Positions 26,599-36,041 of a stretch of DNA of 64,000 bases are shown one piece after another. The notes under the pieces are model-generated. The model did not search any database. It saw only the letters and a program-made list of their open reading frames with translations, and was not told where the DNA came from. Position numbers and translations under genes: made by a program. The stretch comes from an uncultured Methanocorpusculum sp. (GTDB lineage: Archaea > Halobacteriota > Methanomicrobia > Methanomicrobiales > Methanocorpusculaceae): positions 124,001-188,000 of the forward strand of contig NZ_OY764081.1 of the NCBI RefSeq assembly GCF_963667985.1. The letters run 5' to 3'. Position 1 is the first letter of the stretch. Each line of letters starts with the position of its first letter.

Positions 26599-27480
26599 TT
26601 GACCGAAGATCTTGTCGATAAAAGAAAATTACTCCTTGAAGAGTCTGAAGAACACAAAGGAAAGCGTAACGAGTTAAACTCCCATGCAAGCCAGTTTGCC
26701 CGCGAGAGAAACGAGTTAAACAACACAACCCGCCAGTATGTCGAGGACGCACAGAAGAACAAAGAACTCCGTGACCAGTCCAATAACGATGTTCAGTCCC
26801 TGAAAGAGAAGAGGAACGAGTTAAACGACAAGGCAAACACCCTCTTTGAAGAAATCGATGCCCTCAGAGGAGAGCAGGGAACCGGTTCGGCGGCACAGAG
26901 CCACGAAAAGAAGCCCTCGGTAAAAGACATCCAGCGTCAGATCGACCAGCTCGAAGAGAGACAGCAGACTGAGTCGATGTCCAAAGAGAAGGAAAATGAG
27001 CTTGTTGACAAAATCAAACAGCTCAGGACCGAACTCAAGGACCAGGAAGTCGAGCACGAACAGAACAAAGAAGTCCGCACCCGCTTAATCGAGGCACGCG
27101 AATTCCGCAAGCAGGCTTCCGCAATCCACGCAGAAGTAACCGAGAAAGCCGAACTTGCGCAGAAACACCACGACCTCATGGTCGAATGCTACAGAAAGGC
27201 AGACAAGTCACGGGAAGGCGCAGACGCAAAACACAAACAGTTCGTCGAGGCACAGGAAGCTGCAGATTCAGAACACAAACAGTTCCTCGAATGCCAGAAA
27301 CAGCTCCGCGACTATGATAAAGTCCTGACCGGCATCCGCTCAAAGCAGAAGAAAGTCAAGAGCGTAAAAGAGAACAAGTCCGCAAGGAAGGAAGCAGAAA
27401 CCATCTTCAACGCATTCAAGAGCGGAGAGAAGCTGACCACCGAGGACTTATTAAAACTTCAGCGCTCAAAGCTTATCTGA
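26599..27480 (+). CDS. Coiled-coil protein of the COG1340 type
   Basis: A 293-residue, almost entirely helical and highly charged protein (for example KRKLLLEESEEHKGKRNELN, then KEKRNELNDKA) that resembles the archaeal family COG1340, sometimes annotated as phosphoserine phosphatase without proof. No enzymatic motif is visible. A short Gly-Ser break near residue 93 separates two coiled-coil halves. The start is a TTG; an in-frame TAG lies only four codons upstream, so no longer version is possible. A structural or chromosome-linked role is a guess. Confidence 0.8.
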   Translation: MTEDLVDKRKLLLEESEEHKGKRNELNSHASQFARERNELNNTTRQYVEDAQKNKELRDQSNNDVQSLKEKRNELNDKANTLFEEIDALRGEQGTGSAAQSHEKKPSVKDIQRQIDQLEERQQTESMSKEKENELVDKIKQLRTELKDQEVEHEQNKEVRTRLIEAREFRKQASAIHAEVTEKAELAQKHHDLMVECYRKADKSREGADAKHKQFVEAQEAADSEHKQFLECQKQLRDYDKVLTGIRSKQKKVKSVKENKSARKEAETIFNAFKSGEKLTTEDLLKLQRSKLI

Positions 27481-27555
27481 AGTTTTCAAATAACCCATAT
27501 TTTTTCCCGCTTTTTTCCCATAGATATTTAATCCATAAATGGTAATTGTATAACA

Positions 27556-28737
27556 ATGAGGGCACGGACTCTTATTCTGAGCATTGACAGAGATGACGAC
27601 GTGGGATATAAGGCCGGCGTGGAGAGCCCTGCGGTTGGAAGGGAAGCCTGCCTCGATGCGGCAATACGTCTTGGAACAGCCGATCCCGAAGATTCCGATA
27701 CGAATGCCATATTTCAGGCCATAAAAACCTATGACGAGCTGAAGGCGAACGGTGAAGACGTAGAAGTCGCCGTGATCGGCGGAAATCACATGAACATGCT
27801 CGAGGGGGACAGGAGAGTCAGCGATCTTCTGGAACAGGTCATCGAAACCACAGGGGTGACCGAATGCATCCTCATCTCCGACGGGGTAGAGGATGAATAC
27901 GTACTCCCCATCATACAGTCTCACATCAAGGTGGCAAGCGTTGTCCGGGTGATCATCAAACAGCTCCCGAATATCGAAGGTACCTACTATATCATCAAAA
28001 AACTGATGAACGATCCGAAGATCTCAAAAAGCGTCCTTCTCCCGATCGGATTCGTCCTTCTTCTTTACGCTCTTGTCGCCCTGCTGGCACCCGGCGTTTC
28101 GGCGGTTCTTGTGGCTGTTGGAATCATCGGCCTGTATCTCCTCTTTAAGGGATTCAATTTCGATGAGTATTTCATTTATGCATGGCACGCGTTCATCGAC
28201 TCGTTCAAAAAGGGTCAGTTCTCCTTCGTTGCCTATCTGGTAGCGGTGATTCTGGTCATTGGAGGAGTCATCTCGGGACTGATGAGCGTAATTACCAATT
28301 ATCCAAACTCGGGAGATGTGGGCGTCATATATCTTGCGCTGACATTCCTTTTCGGTGCAGTCATCTGGGTCATTATCGCCGCCCTTGTGGCTTCAGCCGG
28401 AAAGATCACGGATTATATCCAGAATAATCAGGAGGGGATTTCCAGAATATTCGTCGTGCCGTTTTTTATCGTTGCGATAGGCATGATCACCTACGGCGCC
28501 GTGATCTACTTCCTCTCCATCACACCGGTCGAACCGTTCCCGTTCACCACCACGGACGGAATCATCGCGATGATGCTTCTTACCATCACCGGTCTTGCAG
28601 TCGCTTTTATGGGCATCTACTTCAGACCGCGTGTCCAGAAAAGAGTTCAGGCATGGATGGAAATCCGACAGAAACTCGAGGAAGAAGAATCAGCCGGAAA
28701 CAAAGGAAAGCCCGTGTATAAAAAAATAAAATATTAA
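27556..28737 (+). CDS. DUF373 family membrane protein
   Basis: A 393-residue archaeal protein. The cytosolic N-terminal 155 residues contain the DUF373 core (LILSIDRDDDVGYKAGVESP near the start, later VAVIGGNHMN and ECILISDGVEDEYVLPII). About six to seven transmembrane helices follow from residue 160, and the tail is basic and charged (KIKY end). The family is nearly archaea-only and unassigned in function. The gene has its own start after a short AT-rich spacer and is not linked to the genes around it. Confidence 0.88.
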   Translation: MRARTLILSIDRDDDVGYKAGVESPAVGREACLDAAIRLGTADPEDSDTNAIFQAIKTYDELKANGEDVEVAVIGGNHMNMLEGDRRVSDLLEQVIETTGVTECILISDGVEDEYVLPIIQSHIKVASVVRVIIKQLPNIEGTYYIIKKLMNDPKISKSVLLPIGFVLLLYALVALLAPGVSAVLVAVGIIGLYLLFKGFNFDEYFIYAWHAFIDSFKKGQFSFVAYLVAVILVIGGVISGLMSVITNYPNSGDVGVIYLALTFLFGAVIWVIIAALVASAGKITDYIQNNQEGISRIFVVPFFIVAIGMITYGAVIYFLSITPVEPFPFTTTDGIIAMMLLTITGLAVAFMGIYFRPRVQKRVQAWMEIRQKLEEEESAGNKGKPVYKKIKY

Positions 28738-28769
28738 ATATCCTTTTTTCAAAGAAAGTCACGGATACT

Positions 28770-29321
28770 TTACTGGAAGTATCCGAAACCTTTCGTCATC
28801 ACCTGCGTATTGGTATAGGTCTTTGTTTCGGTTGGCGTAAGAATAAAGTTCAGTTCCGGGATGACGGTTCCAAACGTGTGAGCGGGATACCAGTATGAGC
28901 CGTCACCATAATCGGTCACCGCATTTTTTACGGTAATAACGGCACGGTCGTTATCGACATACGAAAAAGTCACGACCTGACTATCCTTCCCGTTCTCCGG
29001 GTAACCGACCACGGAAAGGACCCGGTTTTTCAGATCCTGTTTACCGAAAAGAAATACCAGAAAGGCGATCCACGGCGTAACTTCATACTGAACGGTGATC
29101 TCGGCATCGCTTCCAGAGAGGACCATATTCACAGAGTCAACGGTCAGATACCCATACCGGTTCGATCCTTCCACGAAGGCGGAGGTGTTATCGTCATCGA
29201 CGGTCTGATTATCATCGGGCAGTGTGATGACCACTCCCTGAACTGCCAAAGCCTGGCCTGGAACGAGCAAAAACAGGAATGCGGCTATCAGGAATAACGA
29301 CAGGAACCGGGTGAAGTTCAT
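28770..29321 (-). CDS. Secreted or membrane-attached hypothetical protein
   Basis: A 183-residue protein with a clear signal peptide (MNFTRFLSLFLIAAFLFLLV, then PGQALAV). The mature part is beta-rich and negatively charged, with a Val-Asp-Asp-Asp-Asn-Thr loop. There is no lipobox cysteine and no membrane helix apart from a hydrophobic PWIAFLVFLFG patch near residue 92. I choose the ATG at 29321 because the signal sequence begins there. No family is recognised. Confidence 0.7.
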   Translation of the reverse strand: MNFTRFLSLFLIAAFLFLLVPGQALAVQGVVITLPDDNQTVDDDNTSAFVEGSNRYGYLTVDSVNMVLSGSDAEITVQYEVTPWIAFLVFLFGKQDLKNRVLSVVGYPENGKDSQVVTFSYVDNDRAVITVKNAVTDYGDGSYWYPAHTFGTVIPELNFILTPTETKTYTNTQVMTKGFGYFQ

Positions 29322-29361
29322 TGTGATACGTGTATGTCTTGAAAAGAAGATAGTCTTTTCC

Positions 29362-30966
29362 CTATTCGAAAAGAATAGGGACGTCTTTGAACGTATCTCC
29401 GTCAAAAAGGCCACGTGGCGTGATTCTCAGATGAGGGATAACCGTAAGAGAAAGGAAAGACAGATTCATGAACGCCGCGGGAGAGGCTCCGGTCGCCTGC
29501 AGTCTCTCGGCAAGCTCATCTATTTGATCGAGGAGATCCTCGTAAGATAGAGGCGTCATCAGCCCGCCGCATGGAAGAGGGAGCACCGTTATGATCCCGT
29601 CACAGACGACCGCCATACCTCCGCCGCTGTCTTTTACCGCGGTGACTGCCAAGATGATCTCCTCATCCGTGACGCCGGCAGCAATGATGTTGTGGGCATC
29701 GTGCGAGATCGACGCGGCAACGGCCCCTTTCACAAAGGAAAAACCTTTGACGAGATCGACACCGAAGCCTTCGGACCGGTACCGGTCGACACTCACAACC
29801 TTATGAACACTGCCGGCCTTCGAGCTTTCAAGAGCCTCGGTAATGATCTCGCCTGAGACAAGCCCTATGACCCGGAGATTTCCCGTCGGAAGAGCAAGCT
29901 CCTCTTTTATCGGGATACGGCAGGAGAACGGAGGACAGATACAGGAACCTGCCGGCCCCGGTTTTGGGATGGATGAGGCCAAAACACCGCGTTTATAGAC
30001 GCTCGAGATGCAGAATTCCGGGCCGTCCTGCAGCACGCAGAAATCTGCGAGGCGGCCGGGGGCAATCATCCCGCGGTCGGCCAGACCAAAACATTCGGCC
30101 GCAGAAAGGGTCGCCAGCCTGAGAGCAAGCTCCAGACTCATCCCGGATTGGACCGCGACACGGATACAGTGGTCGATCGAACCTTCGCATACGCGGGAAT
30201 CGGCATGCCGGTCGTCCATGCAGAAACAGCACCGGGCAGCGGTCAGATCGTTCACGATTTTCGAGAGAGCGGCAACATTCTTCGCAGCATCCCCTTCGCG
30301 GAGATGAACATACATCCCAAGGGAAAGTTTTTCGTTTGCTTCTGCAACAGAGATACATTCGTGATCCGTTTTTATATGGTGGGATACGTATCTGCAGAGC
30401 GCCTCACCGGAGAGTCACGGGGCATGCCCGTCAACGTGATCAAAGACGGAGAGTTTCGCGAGGACTTCGAGATCGTCAAAAAGAACGCCCGGAACATTCA
30501 TCATCTCACCAAGGCCGATGACCGAGGGTGTATTTTTGTATGAGGTTACATCTTCTGACGAGACGACGGCCCCTCCTTTGTCCAGCGGCGTCGCCGGAAC
30601 GCAGGAAGGAATCATGAAAAAGATATCCGCCGGCGAACTCTTTGCATCCTCAAGCATGAAATCGATACCGGCACATCCGGACACGTTTGCGATCTCGTGA
30701 GGGTCTGCGATCACTGTTGTCACGCCGCTGACAAGAGAAAGACGGCCGAACTCGCGGGGGGTAAGAAGAGAACTCTCGATATGCACATGAGCATCGATCA
30801 GACCCGGAACAACCCGTGCCACATGAAGATCATAGACGGTGTCCCCTGTGAGGGATCCGGGTTTTCCAACGATAGTCACCATCCCGTCTTCGACGGAGAA
30901 TGATGCCTGCTACCAATTGCCGACTGCAGGATTAAAAAGAAGGGCGTTATCGAAAATCTGCGTCAT
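29362..30966 (-). pseudogene. ade: Adenine deaminase with two in-frame stop codons
   Basis: Adenine deaminase converts adenine to hypoxanthine in purine salvage. The frame from 30966 reads through the whole protein: MTQIFDNALLFNPAVGNW, then TAG (30910-30912), the metal site GLIDAHVHIESSLLTP, ADPHEIANVSG, VDGHAP, then TGA (30415-30417), and the remainder through MDDRHADSRV to FKDVPILFE. Relatives have Gly in GHAPGLSG, where TGA now stands. There are no frameshifts; the two nonsense codons alone split a gene of normal length (535 codons). The start overlaps the upstream gene by four bases. Confidence 0.9.
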
Positions 30967-31349
30967 GAGATCACAATGTTCTGGATAAATCCGGTGATCC
31001 GGCGGGTTCCTTCATCGCGCTCGAGAACGTAGATGAACACCTTGTACTCGCCAGGGGGGAGATCGATCTGGAGTTCAGTGGTGAAGTCGCCTTTGGTCAG
31101 CGTGCCTAAGACCGACTCGGATTCGCAGACCTGCGTGGAGCCAAGAAGCGTGTCCTGACGGAAAATATTGTACTGGAACCACACATTTTTTTCTTCACCG
31201 TCGTAATGGATCGGTGTCGTCAATACGCCATTTTCATAGACCGAAGTCCCTGCTGTAAGCGTGGTCCCTCCGGTCAGTATCAGGATGAGAGCGATGGCGG
31301 CAACAATACATACAACGCCACCGATGATCAGCAGATGCTTTTGTTCCAT
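30963..31349 (-). CDS. Membrane-anchored hypothetical protein
   Basis: A 128-residue protein with an N-terminal transmembrane anchor (LIIGGVVCIVAAIALILILT) and an extracellular beta-sandwich-like domain that ends PPGEYKVFIYVLERD, resembling small FxLYD- or DUF-type surface domains. It overlaps the start of the adenine deaminase remnant by four bases. No family is recognised. Confidence 0.65.
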   Translation of the reverse strand: MEQKHLLIIGGVVCIVAAIALILILTGGTTLTAGTSVYENGVLTTPIHYDGEEKNVWFQYNIFRQDTLLGSTQVCESESVLGTLTKGDFTTELQIDLPPGEYKVFIYVLERDEGTRRITGFIQNIVIS

Positions 31350-31357
31350 ATCCCGGC

Positions 31358-31534
31358 TCAGTCAACCCTCTCGACGGTAATTTTGACTTTGTCGCCTGCT
31401 TTGAGACCGGACCCTTTGGGGACATCGATGTTGAACCAGTGAGGACCCTGCTGCGCCATAAGGCAGTCCTTTTCCCCGTCGATATCGGATACGAATTCTA
31501 GGGTTTCCACTATCTCAAAAATTTTAACAGCCAT
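31358..31534 (-). CDS. Small conserved-looking protein, 58 residues
   Basis: Starts at the ATG at 31534 (MAVKIFEIVETLEF) and ends KAGDKVKITVERVD, which suggests a small beta-barrel. An upstream in-frame start at 31699 adds 55 residues over an AT-rich promoter region and is rejected. It lies nine bases before the membrane-anchored gene. Function unknown. Confidence 0.6.
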   Translation of the reverse strand: MAVKIFEIVETLEFVSDIDGEKDCLMAQQGPHWFNIDVPKGSGLKAGDKVKITVERVD

Positions 31535-31617
31535 ACTAACATAGAGGAAAGGAACAGTAATTAAGTTTGTTGTTTTCGACGGAAAACAAAAAATGAGGGG
31601 TTGGATAATATGGATTA

Positions 31618-31875
31618 TTAATATTGCATGGATTTGCTCGTTACCATCCAGGTGGTACTGTTGGAGTAACTCCAGCGTTTGATGTCCAGCTCGTCGCAAA
31701 TTTCGGAGAGCATGGCGAGGTTGGTCCCGACTTCCTTCGAGGAGAGACCGAGATCTTTAGCGATATACTTCGCTTTAAAGAATCTTCCACCCTTGGATAC
31801 ACCTGCTTTCAGGTATCCGAGGATCTTCGCCTGGGTTTCATTGTATCTTTCAAGAATTGTTTTAGGTTCGGCCAT
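31618..31875 (-). CDS. Winged-helix protein (DUF7123-like)
   Basis: An 85-residue archaeal DNA-binding protein. Two helices (LERYNETQAKILGYLKAG) lead into a helix-turn-helix (YIAKDLGLSSKEVGTNLAML) and a wing (IKRWSYSNSTTWMVTSK). The pattern matches the DUF7123 group of short winged-helix proteins. The target is unknown; it may control the neighbouring small genes. Confidence 0.75.
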   Translation of the reverse strand: MAEPKTILERYNETQAKILGYLKAGVSKGGRFFKAKYIAKDLGLSSKEVGTNLAMLSEICDELDIKRWSYSNSTTWMVTSKSMQY

Positions 31876-31976
31876 TTTGACTTACCTCACGTAAGTATTG
31901 AATCTTTTACATTATAAAGATATTGTTACGTTCTTCGTAACATGTATGTATAGAAGAAAAAAAGAGATCCGGGTGT

Positions 31977-33815
31977 TTAAAGGGAAGTTACGGGGAATTC
32001 CGAGATCTTCTCGATCATCTTCTCGATTACCTGGGCACGCATACCCTCGACAAATTTAATACTGCCGACTACGAGGTGACCTCCGCCCGAGATTCCGGCT
32101 CCCGGCATTTCGTCCCGCATGGATCTGACCATCTGCGGAATGTTCATCCGAACACCCCGGGATCTGATGACCGCAAAGTCCGGGCCGAGACCAAGGGTGA
32201 CGACGGGTTCATCCACGTACTTCTTGCAGAGGATATCATGCACTTCGCCGGAGGATTTGCCCGGAGGCGGGAAGGTGAACTGGTGGGCAAACATCTCCAC
32301 GTCGGCCAGGAACAGATTCGCACCGGAGGAGAGTTTCTGATCATGAATGTGCGGCATCATCGTGTTCATCTGATCCTCGATCGCGGCATTCGCCTCGGTA
32401 ACGAGGAGGGTCACGAGTTTTGGATGACGTTCGGGGGCGTTGTTGATGTTGAGGATGTCTTTGACGATCTCGCGGCCGTCATTGAATCTGAGCCAGTACT
32501 GCTCGTAATCAAGGGAGAGAGCCATGTCTTTGCATTCATCGCGGGTGTATTGTCCTTCGATCAATGCAAGATAGGAATCGAGCTCGGGAGCCTCGCTTCT
32601 GTCCGCGACTCCGGCTACCGCCGGGAAGTGGAGGATGCGGGACTCGACGACCGGGTTGATCAGCCGGGCGATTTCCGTTCCAAGCATACCTGCGGTGACG
32701 CCGAAGTCGCCGCCGACATGATACGGGTTCACGTGGGAAAGGAGATACTTGTCGATGGTGTCGTCAGGGTGGTGGTGGTCGGCAACGATCACGTCGAGAC
32801 CATACACCTCGGTCATCTTGTAGGACGGCATGTCCTCTTCGGTCGAGCCATTGTCCATGAGAAGAATGAGCGGATGTTTCTGACCGAACCGGACATTGTC
32901 TTTGAGCATCATGTCCAGATCACGGGTCACGTCCTCGATCTCGTAGAAGGGAGCTTTCGAGGGCGAGCGGCGCAGAAGGAAGTTGTCCTGATCCGGATCC
33001 CCGCCGTTGTCCCGGATGAACTGGGTCACGGCAGTTTCGACGGAGACGGCGGCACAGATTCCGTCGGCATCCGCGTGGTGGCGGATGATGATCGGCTGCT
33101 GGGTCAAAACGGCACGGCGGACGATCTTGGCGAGTTTGCGCATCTCGGGCCAGAGCGCTTCGATAACTTTGCTTTTAACGAGGGGAGTGACTTCCGGCGG
33201 CTCGGCGCGTGCTTCAAGGGCACGGTTGATCCGTCCGCAGACATTGTCGGCTTCCTCACCCTTAAGGACCTGCATCCCGGAAACCTCGATCTGCATCTGG
33301 TTGTTTCTGCGGGTGGCTTCGCCGAATACCCTGACGATGTCGCCGAGATTTACTTCAGGATAGGAGCGGACCCCTGCTTCGGTGAAAGCCGCCGCATCCT
33401 CGACGCCCGAGTCATCACAGATGGTAAAGATGGTCGGACCCGACGTCTGTTTGATCTGAACGACGTCTGCTTCGATCGTCACGTTTCTGCCGATCTTCGA
33501 GGTGAGGTCGGAGAGTCTCGTAAGCGTGATCTTCTTTGCAACGAGCTGGGTCTCGTAGCTTCCTTCCGGAATGACGACCTCTCTGAGATCGATGTTTCCG
33601 TTGGGGCGGACCTGATTGACGAGAACGACGATCGGATCGCGTTCGTGCTTTTCGGTCAGGACATTACTTTTATGCAGGAGACCTTTGGTCCTGTCGTTTA
33701 ACTGGACGAAGGTGCCGAACGTCGCAAAACCCTGGACTTTGCCGATGTACATGTTGCCTTCAACAATGTCATCCACTTCACAACCCGGACCGAGCCGGTA
33801 TACGATATCTTTCAT
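31977..33815 (-). CDS. DHH-family phosphoesterase/RecJ-like with S1 and OB domains
   Basis: A 612-residue nucleic-acid enzyme. An S1-like domain (GNMYIGKVQGFATFGTFVQL) and an OB fold (IGRNVTIEADVVQIKQTSGP) come first. The DHH domain follows with HHADADGICAAVSV near residue 270, LILLMDNGS, and motif III DVIVADHHHPDD. The DHHA1 C-terminus has the GISGGGHLVVGS block. Archaeal members work with the replicative GINS-MCM complex or act as exonucleases. The start at 33815 is chosen because six upstream residues overlap the PhoU-like gene. Confidence 0.9.
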   Translation of the reverse strand: MKDIVYRLGPGCEVDDIVEGNMYIGKVQGFATFGTFVQLNDRTKGLLHKSNVLTEKHERDPIVVLVNQVRPNGNIDLREVVIPEGSYETQLVAKKITLTRLSDLTSKIGRNVTIEADVVQIKQTSGPTIFTICDDSGVEDAAAFTEAGVRSYPEVNLGDIVRVFGEATRRNNQMQIEVSGMQVLKGEEADNVCGRINRALEARAEPPEVTPLVKSKVIEALWPEMRKLAKIVRRAVLTQQPIIIRHHADADGICAAVSVETAVTQFIRDNGGDPDQDNFLLRRSPSKAPFYEIEDVTRDLDMMLKDNVRFGQKHPLILLMDNGSTEEDMPSYKMTEVYGLDVIVADHHHPDDTIDKYLLSHVNPYHVGGDFGVTAGMLGTEIARLINPVVESRILHFPAVAGVADRSEAPELDSYLALIEGQYTRDECKDMALSLDYEQYWLRFNDGREIVKDILNINNAPERHPKLVTLLVTEANAAIEDQMNTMMPHIHDQKLSSGANLFLADVEMFAHQFTFPPPGKSSGEVHDILCKKYVDEPVVTLGLGPDFAVIRSRGVRMNIPQMVRSMRDEMPGAGISGGGHLVVGSIKFVEGMRAQVIEKMIEKISEFPVTSL

Positions 33816-33819
33816 ATTT

Positions 33820-35028
33820 TTACTCCTCTTCAAAATTATCTATTTCATCGGTATCTGCTCCGCAGAGACAGTAGAGCTTTTCTTCACCATCACGTCTGCC
33901 GCGGGCGACCAGAAGATCGCCTGCATACAGGCACACATTTCTCGCCGGACGATAGATCCACCGGTTTTCATGTTTGACGGCAAAGATGACCATTCCAGTC
34001 ACCGTGCCCACATGAGACTCGGCAAGGGATTTTTTGTCAAGAGTGGATCCTTCATGGACCGTGACCCACGCAATGATCTCGTCGGACTCCCGAACAATGC
34101 GTTTGATGATCGGCGGGACCTCGATCTCGCGGAGAACCACATCGGCAATCGAGCTTGCGGCGTCCGAGATCGATTCGGCGAACGAGGACATATAAAGCAT
34201 GCCACGCAGACTGGCAACGTCGTCGACCCTTTTCGCGGCTTCGAGCGTCCACAGATCGAGCCGGAGCCGCATCTCGTCGAGCTCCTCTTCAAGAGCCACG
34301 ACCTCGTTCGCCAGATCCAGATTGTCATGGAGAAGAGCCGAGTAGGCAAGCCCGACGGAGAGTTCGCTGATGTTTTTCATCTCGATCATGAGAGCGGCCG
34401 CACGGTCGAGATCGTTGATGGGGGACGAGGTCAGGTCATTGTCGCCCGGAACCGGCTGACCGGCAAGTTCGCAGAGTTCGGGGAACCCGTACTCCGGACC
34501 GCGGCCGACAAGAACATCGCCGGAACGAAGGACCGTATGCTTGTCGGGATCGTAGAATCTCTGACGCATCCTTCTGATCATGATGATCCGAATCCCGGTG
34601 ACCGACTGAAGTTTGATATCACCGAGGCGTGCGCCGTCAAGGGGACTGCCGGCAGCAACGACGGTTCGGTGGGTGGCTTCTTCAGCCTCGGGGAGGGCTC
34701 TGCGGAGATTTGCGGGGAAGGATACATGCCGCATGATATTCTTCGCAATATCGGCCGCATGGTTCGAGATCCTTTCCGAGGCTTCGGCGAGCTGGAGAAG
34801 ACCGCTCATCGGTTCAGTCTCTTCGATACGCCGTACACTCATCATACTGGTGATTCGTGCCTGGTAAACGAGGTCATTCATACGTTCTTCGAGTTCTATG
34901 ACTTCATCTGCTATGGCGTTGCTTTCGAAAAGCACCGCAGAATAAGCCAGATCAACCATGAGTTCGCTGATGTCCTTCATCTCGATGAGTACATCTTTGA
35001 GGTTGATCGGTTGGTTTTCACGGTCCAT
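33820..35028 (-). CDS. PhoU and TrkA-C (RCK_C) tandem-duplicated regulator
   Basis: A 402-residue cytosolic protein in two similar halves. Each half has a helical PhoU-like domain (NLKDVLIEMKDISELMVDLAYSA and the later AALMIEMKNISELSVGLAYSA) followed by a TrkA-C/RCK_C ligand domain (DGARLGDIKLQSVTGIRI, then GDVLVGRG; and KSLAESHVGTVTGMVIFAV, then GDLLVARG). No channel pore is present. Such proteins are thought to sense nucleotides or ions for potassium or phosphate transport. The gene lies four bases before the DHH gene and forms an operon with it. Confidence 0.88.
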   Translation of the reverse strand: MDRENQPINLKDVLIEMKDISELMVDLAYSAVLFESNAIADEVIELEERMNDLVYQARITSMMSVRRIEETEPMSGLLQLAEASERISNHAADIAKNIMRHVSFPANLRRALPEAEEATHRTVVAAGSPLDGARLGDIKLQSVTGIRIIMIRRMRQRFYDPDKHTVLRSGDVLVGRGPEYGFPELCELAGQPVPGDNDLTSSPINDLDRAAALMIEMKNISELSVGLAYSALLHDNLDLANEVVALEEELDEMRLRLDLWTLEAAKRVDDVASLRGMLYMSSFAESISDAASSIADVVLREIEVPPIIKRIVRESDEIIAWVTVHEGSTLDKKSLAESHVGTVTGMVIFAVKHENRWIYRPARNVCLYAGDLLVARGRRDGEEKLYCLCGADTDEIDNFEEE

Positions 35029-35147
35029 GATAGTGTGTATATTAGTGAGAGTTCTGACTACTTAATAAATAGGATGCTAAGATCGAAGGGTAAAACATAG
35101 TAAAGATGAGATTCGCCGGCGGCGAGGAGATTCGGGGGCCGGCGGGT

Positions 35148-36000
35148 TCAGCCGAAGAAGTCCAGCTGCTTTTGCCGGACGGAAAACTCCAGATCGGCAT
35201 TCCGGGTTTTCACCCATGCGATCATCTCCGGCCAGCTGCCGGCAGGGATCCGGTAGCCGAATCCGGCAGTCATCCGGGAAAAAAGTTCAAAGCCGAGGAG
35301 GCCTGCTTCGGGAAACTCGGCCAAAAAGGCTTCGTAAAAGAGGAAACACTGTTCAAAGGGATGGGCGTTCTCTTTGATCTTCTGATTGAATGAGGAGAGG
35401 AGGGCGGCAAGTTCCTTTTTCGACGAGGGGGCAAGGGGAGCCGCGTTGATGTTCTGGTAAAGGGTGTTTTGAAGCTGATACACCGCTTTAGGCGTCAAAC
35501 GCTCTTTTTTTCCGTGCAGACGATAGGCGTTATACAGGTTCTGCACGACGTTCACATCAAAGAGCCGTTTGCCGCGCGGGATCTCGCCTGCGGAGAAGAG
35601 ACGGGAGACCTCTGCCGGCGTAAATTCCACGGCGGCCGTGCGAGCGGCGGCGGAGATGTATGCTGCCGATTCAAGTTCGGGGTTCCCGAGAGGAGTCCGG
35701 GTAAGCAGATAGCGGAACTTCTCGAGTTCGAAGTATTCTTCCTCGTCTGCGTACTGCTCAAAGGTAAACTTTCCCGCACGAAACTTCGCCACTTTGTTCA
35801 TGCATTTCATCTCGAGATCGAAGCCGAAGAGTGCGATCGTCCGGGATATTTCGGCTTTGGTCGGCTTCGTTCCTGATTTGATAACGCGTGTTGCCGCAAA
35901 TTTTTTTTTGCATCGGTGTTGACTTCACGCACCAGATAATATCTTTTCAGACCATTTCGGACACGGACTTCAACACGGTACAGTTCATTCGCAGACATAT
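35148..36000 (-). pseudogene. Fic/DOC-like protein, frameshifted at a poly-A tract
   Basis: The N-terminus starts at 36000 with MSANELYRVEVRVRNGLKR, a typical archaeal Fic leader, and reaches a run of nine T on the plus strand (35901-35909). Adding one base restores KKKFAATRVIKSGTKPTKAE, TIALFGFDLEMKCMNKVAKF and the rest of the Fic helices. The canonical HPFxxGNGR catalytic loop is absent. The aligned region reads AEFPEAGLLGFELFSRM, so AMP transfer is unlikely even if the frame were repaired. A phase-variable tract or a sequence error are alternatives to decay. Confidence 0.7.
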
Positions 36001-36041
36001 GATGTAAAGATATTAGGCGGGAGGGGATGTGTATGTTTCGT

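Noticed and set aside
30910..30912. TAG in the adenine deaminase gene read as pyrrolysine
   Set aside because: Adenine deaminases do not use pyrrolysine, no pyl genes are seen, and a second stop (TGA) exists in the same gene.
32076..33701. 541-codon open frame on the plus strand opposite the DHH/S1 gene
   Set aside because: Its composition is that of an antisense frame (His, Val and Asp-rich runs); the minus-strand protein has clear conserved motifs.
33616..35100. 494-codon plus-strand frame opposite the PhoU/TrkA-C gene
   Set aside because: Shadow of a well-supported minus-strand gene; no motifs of its own.
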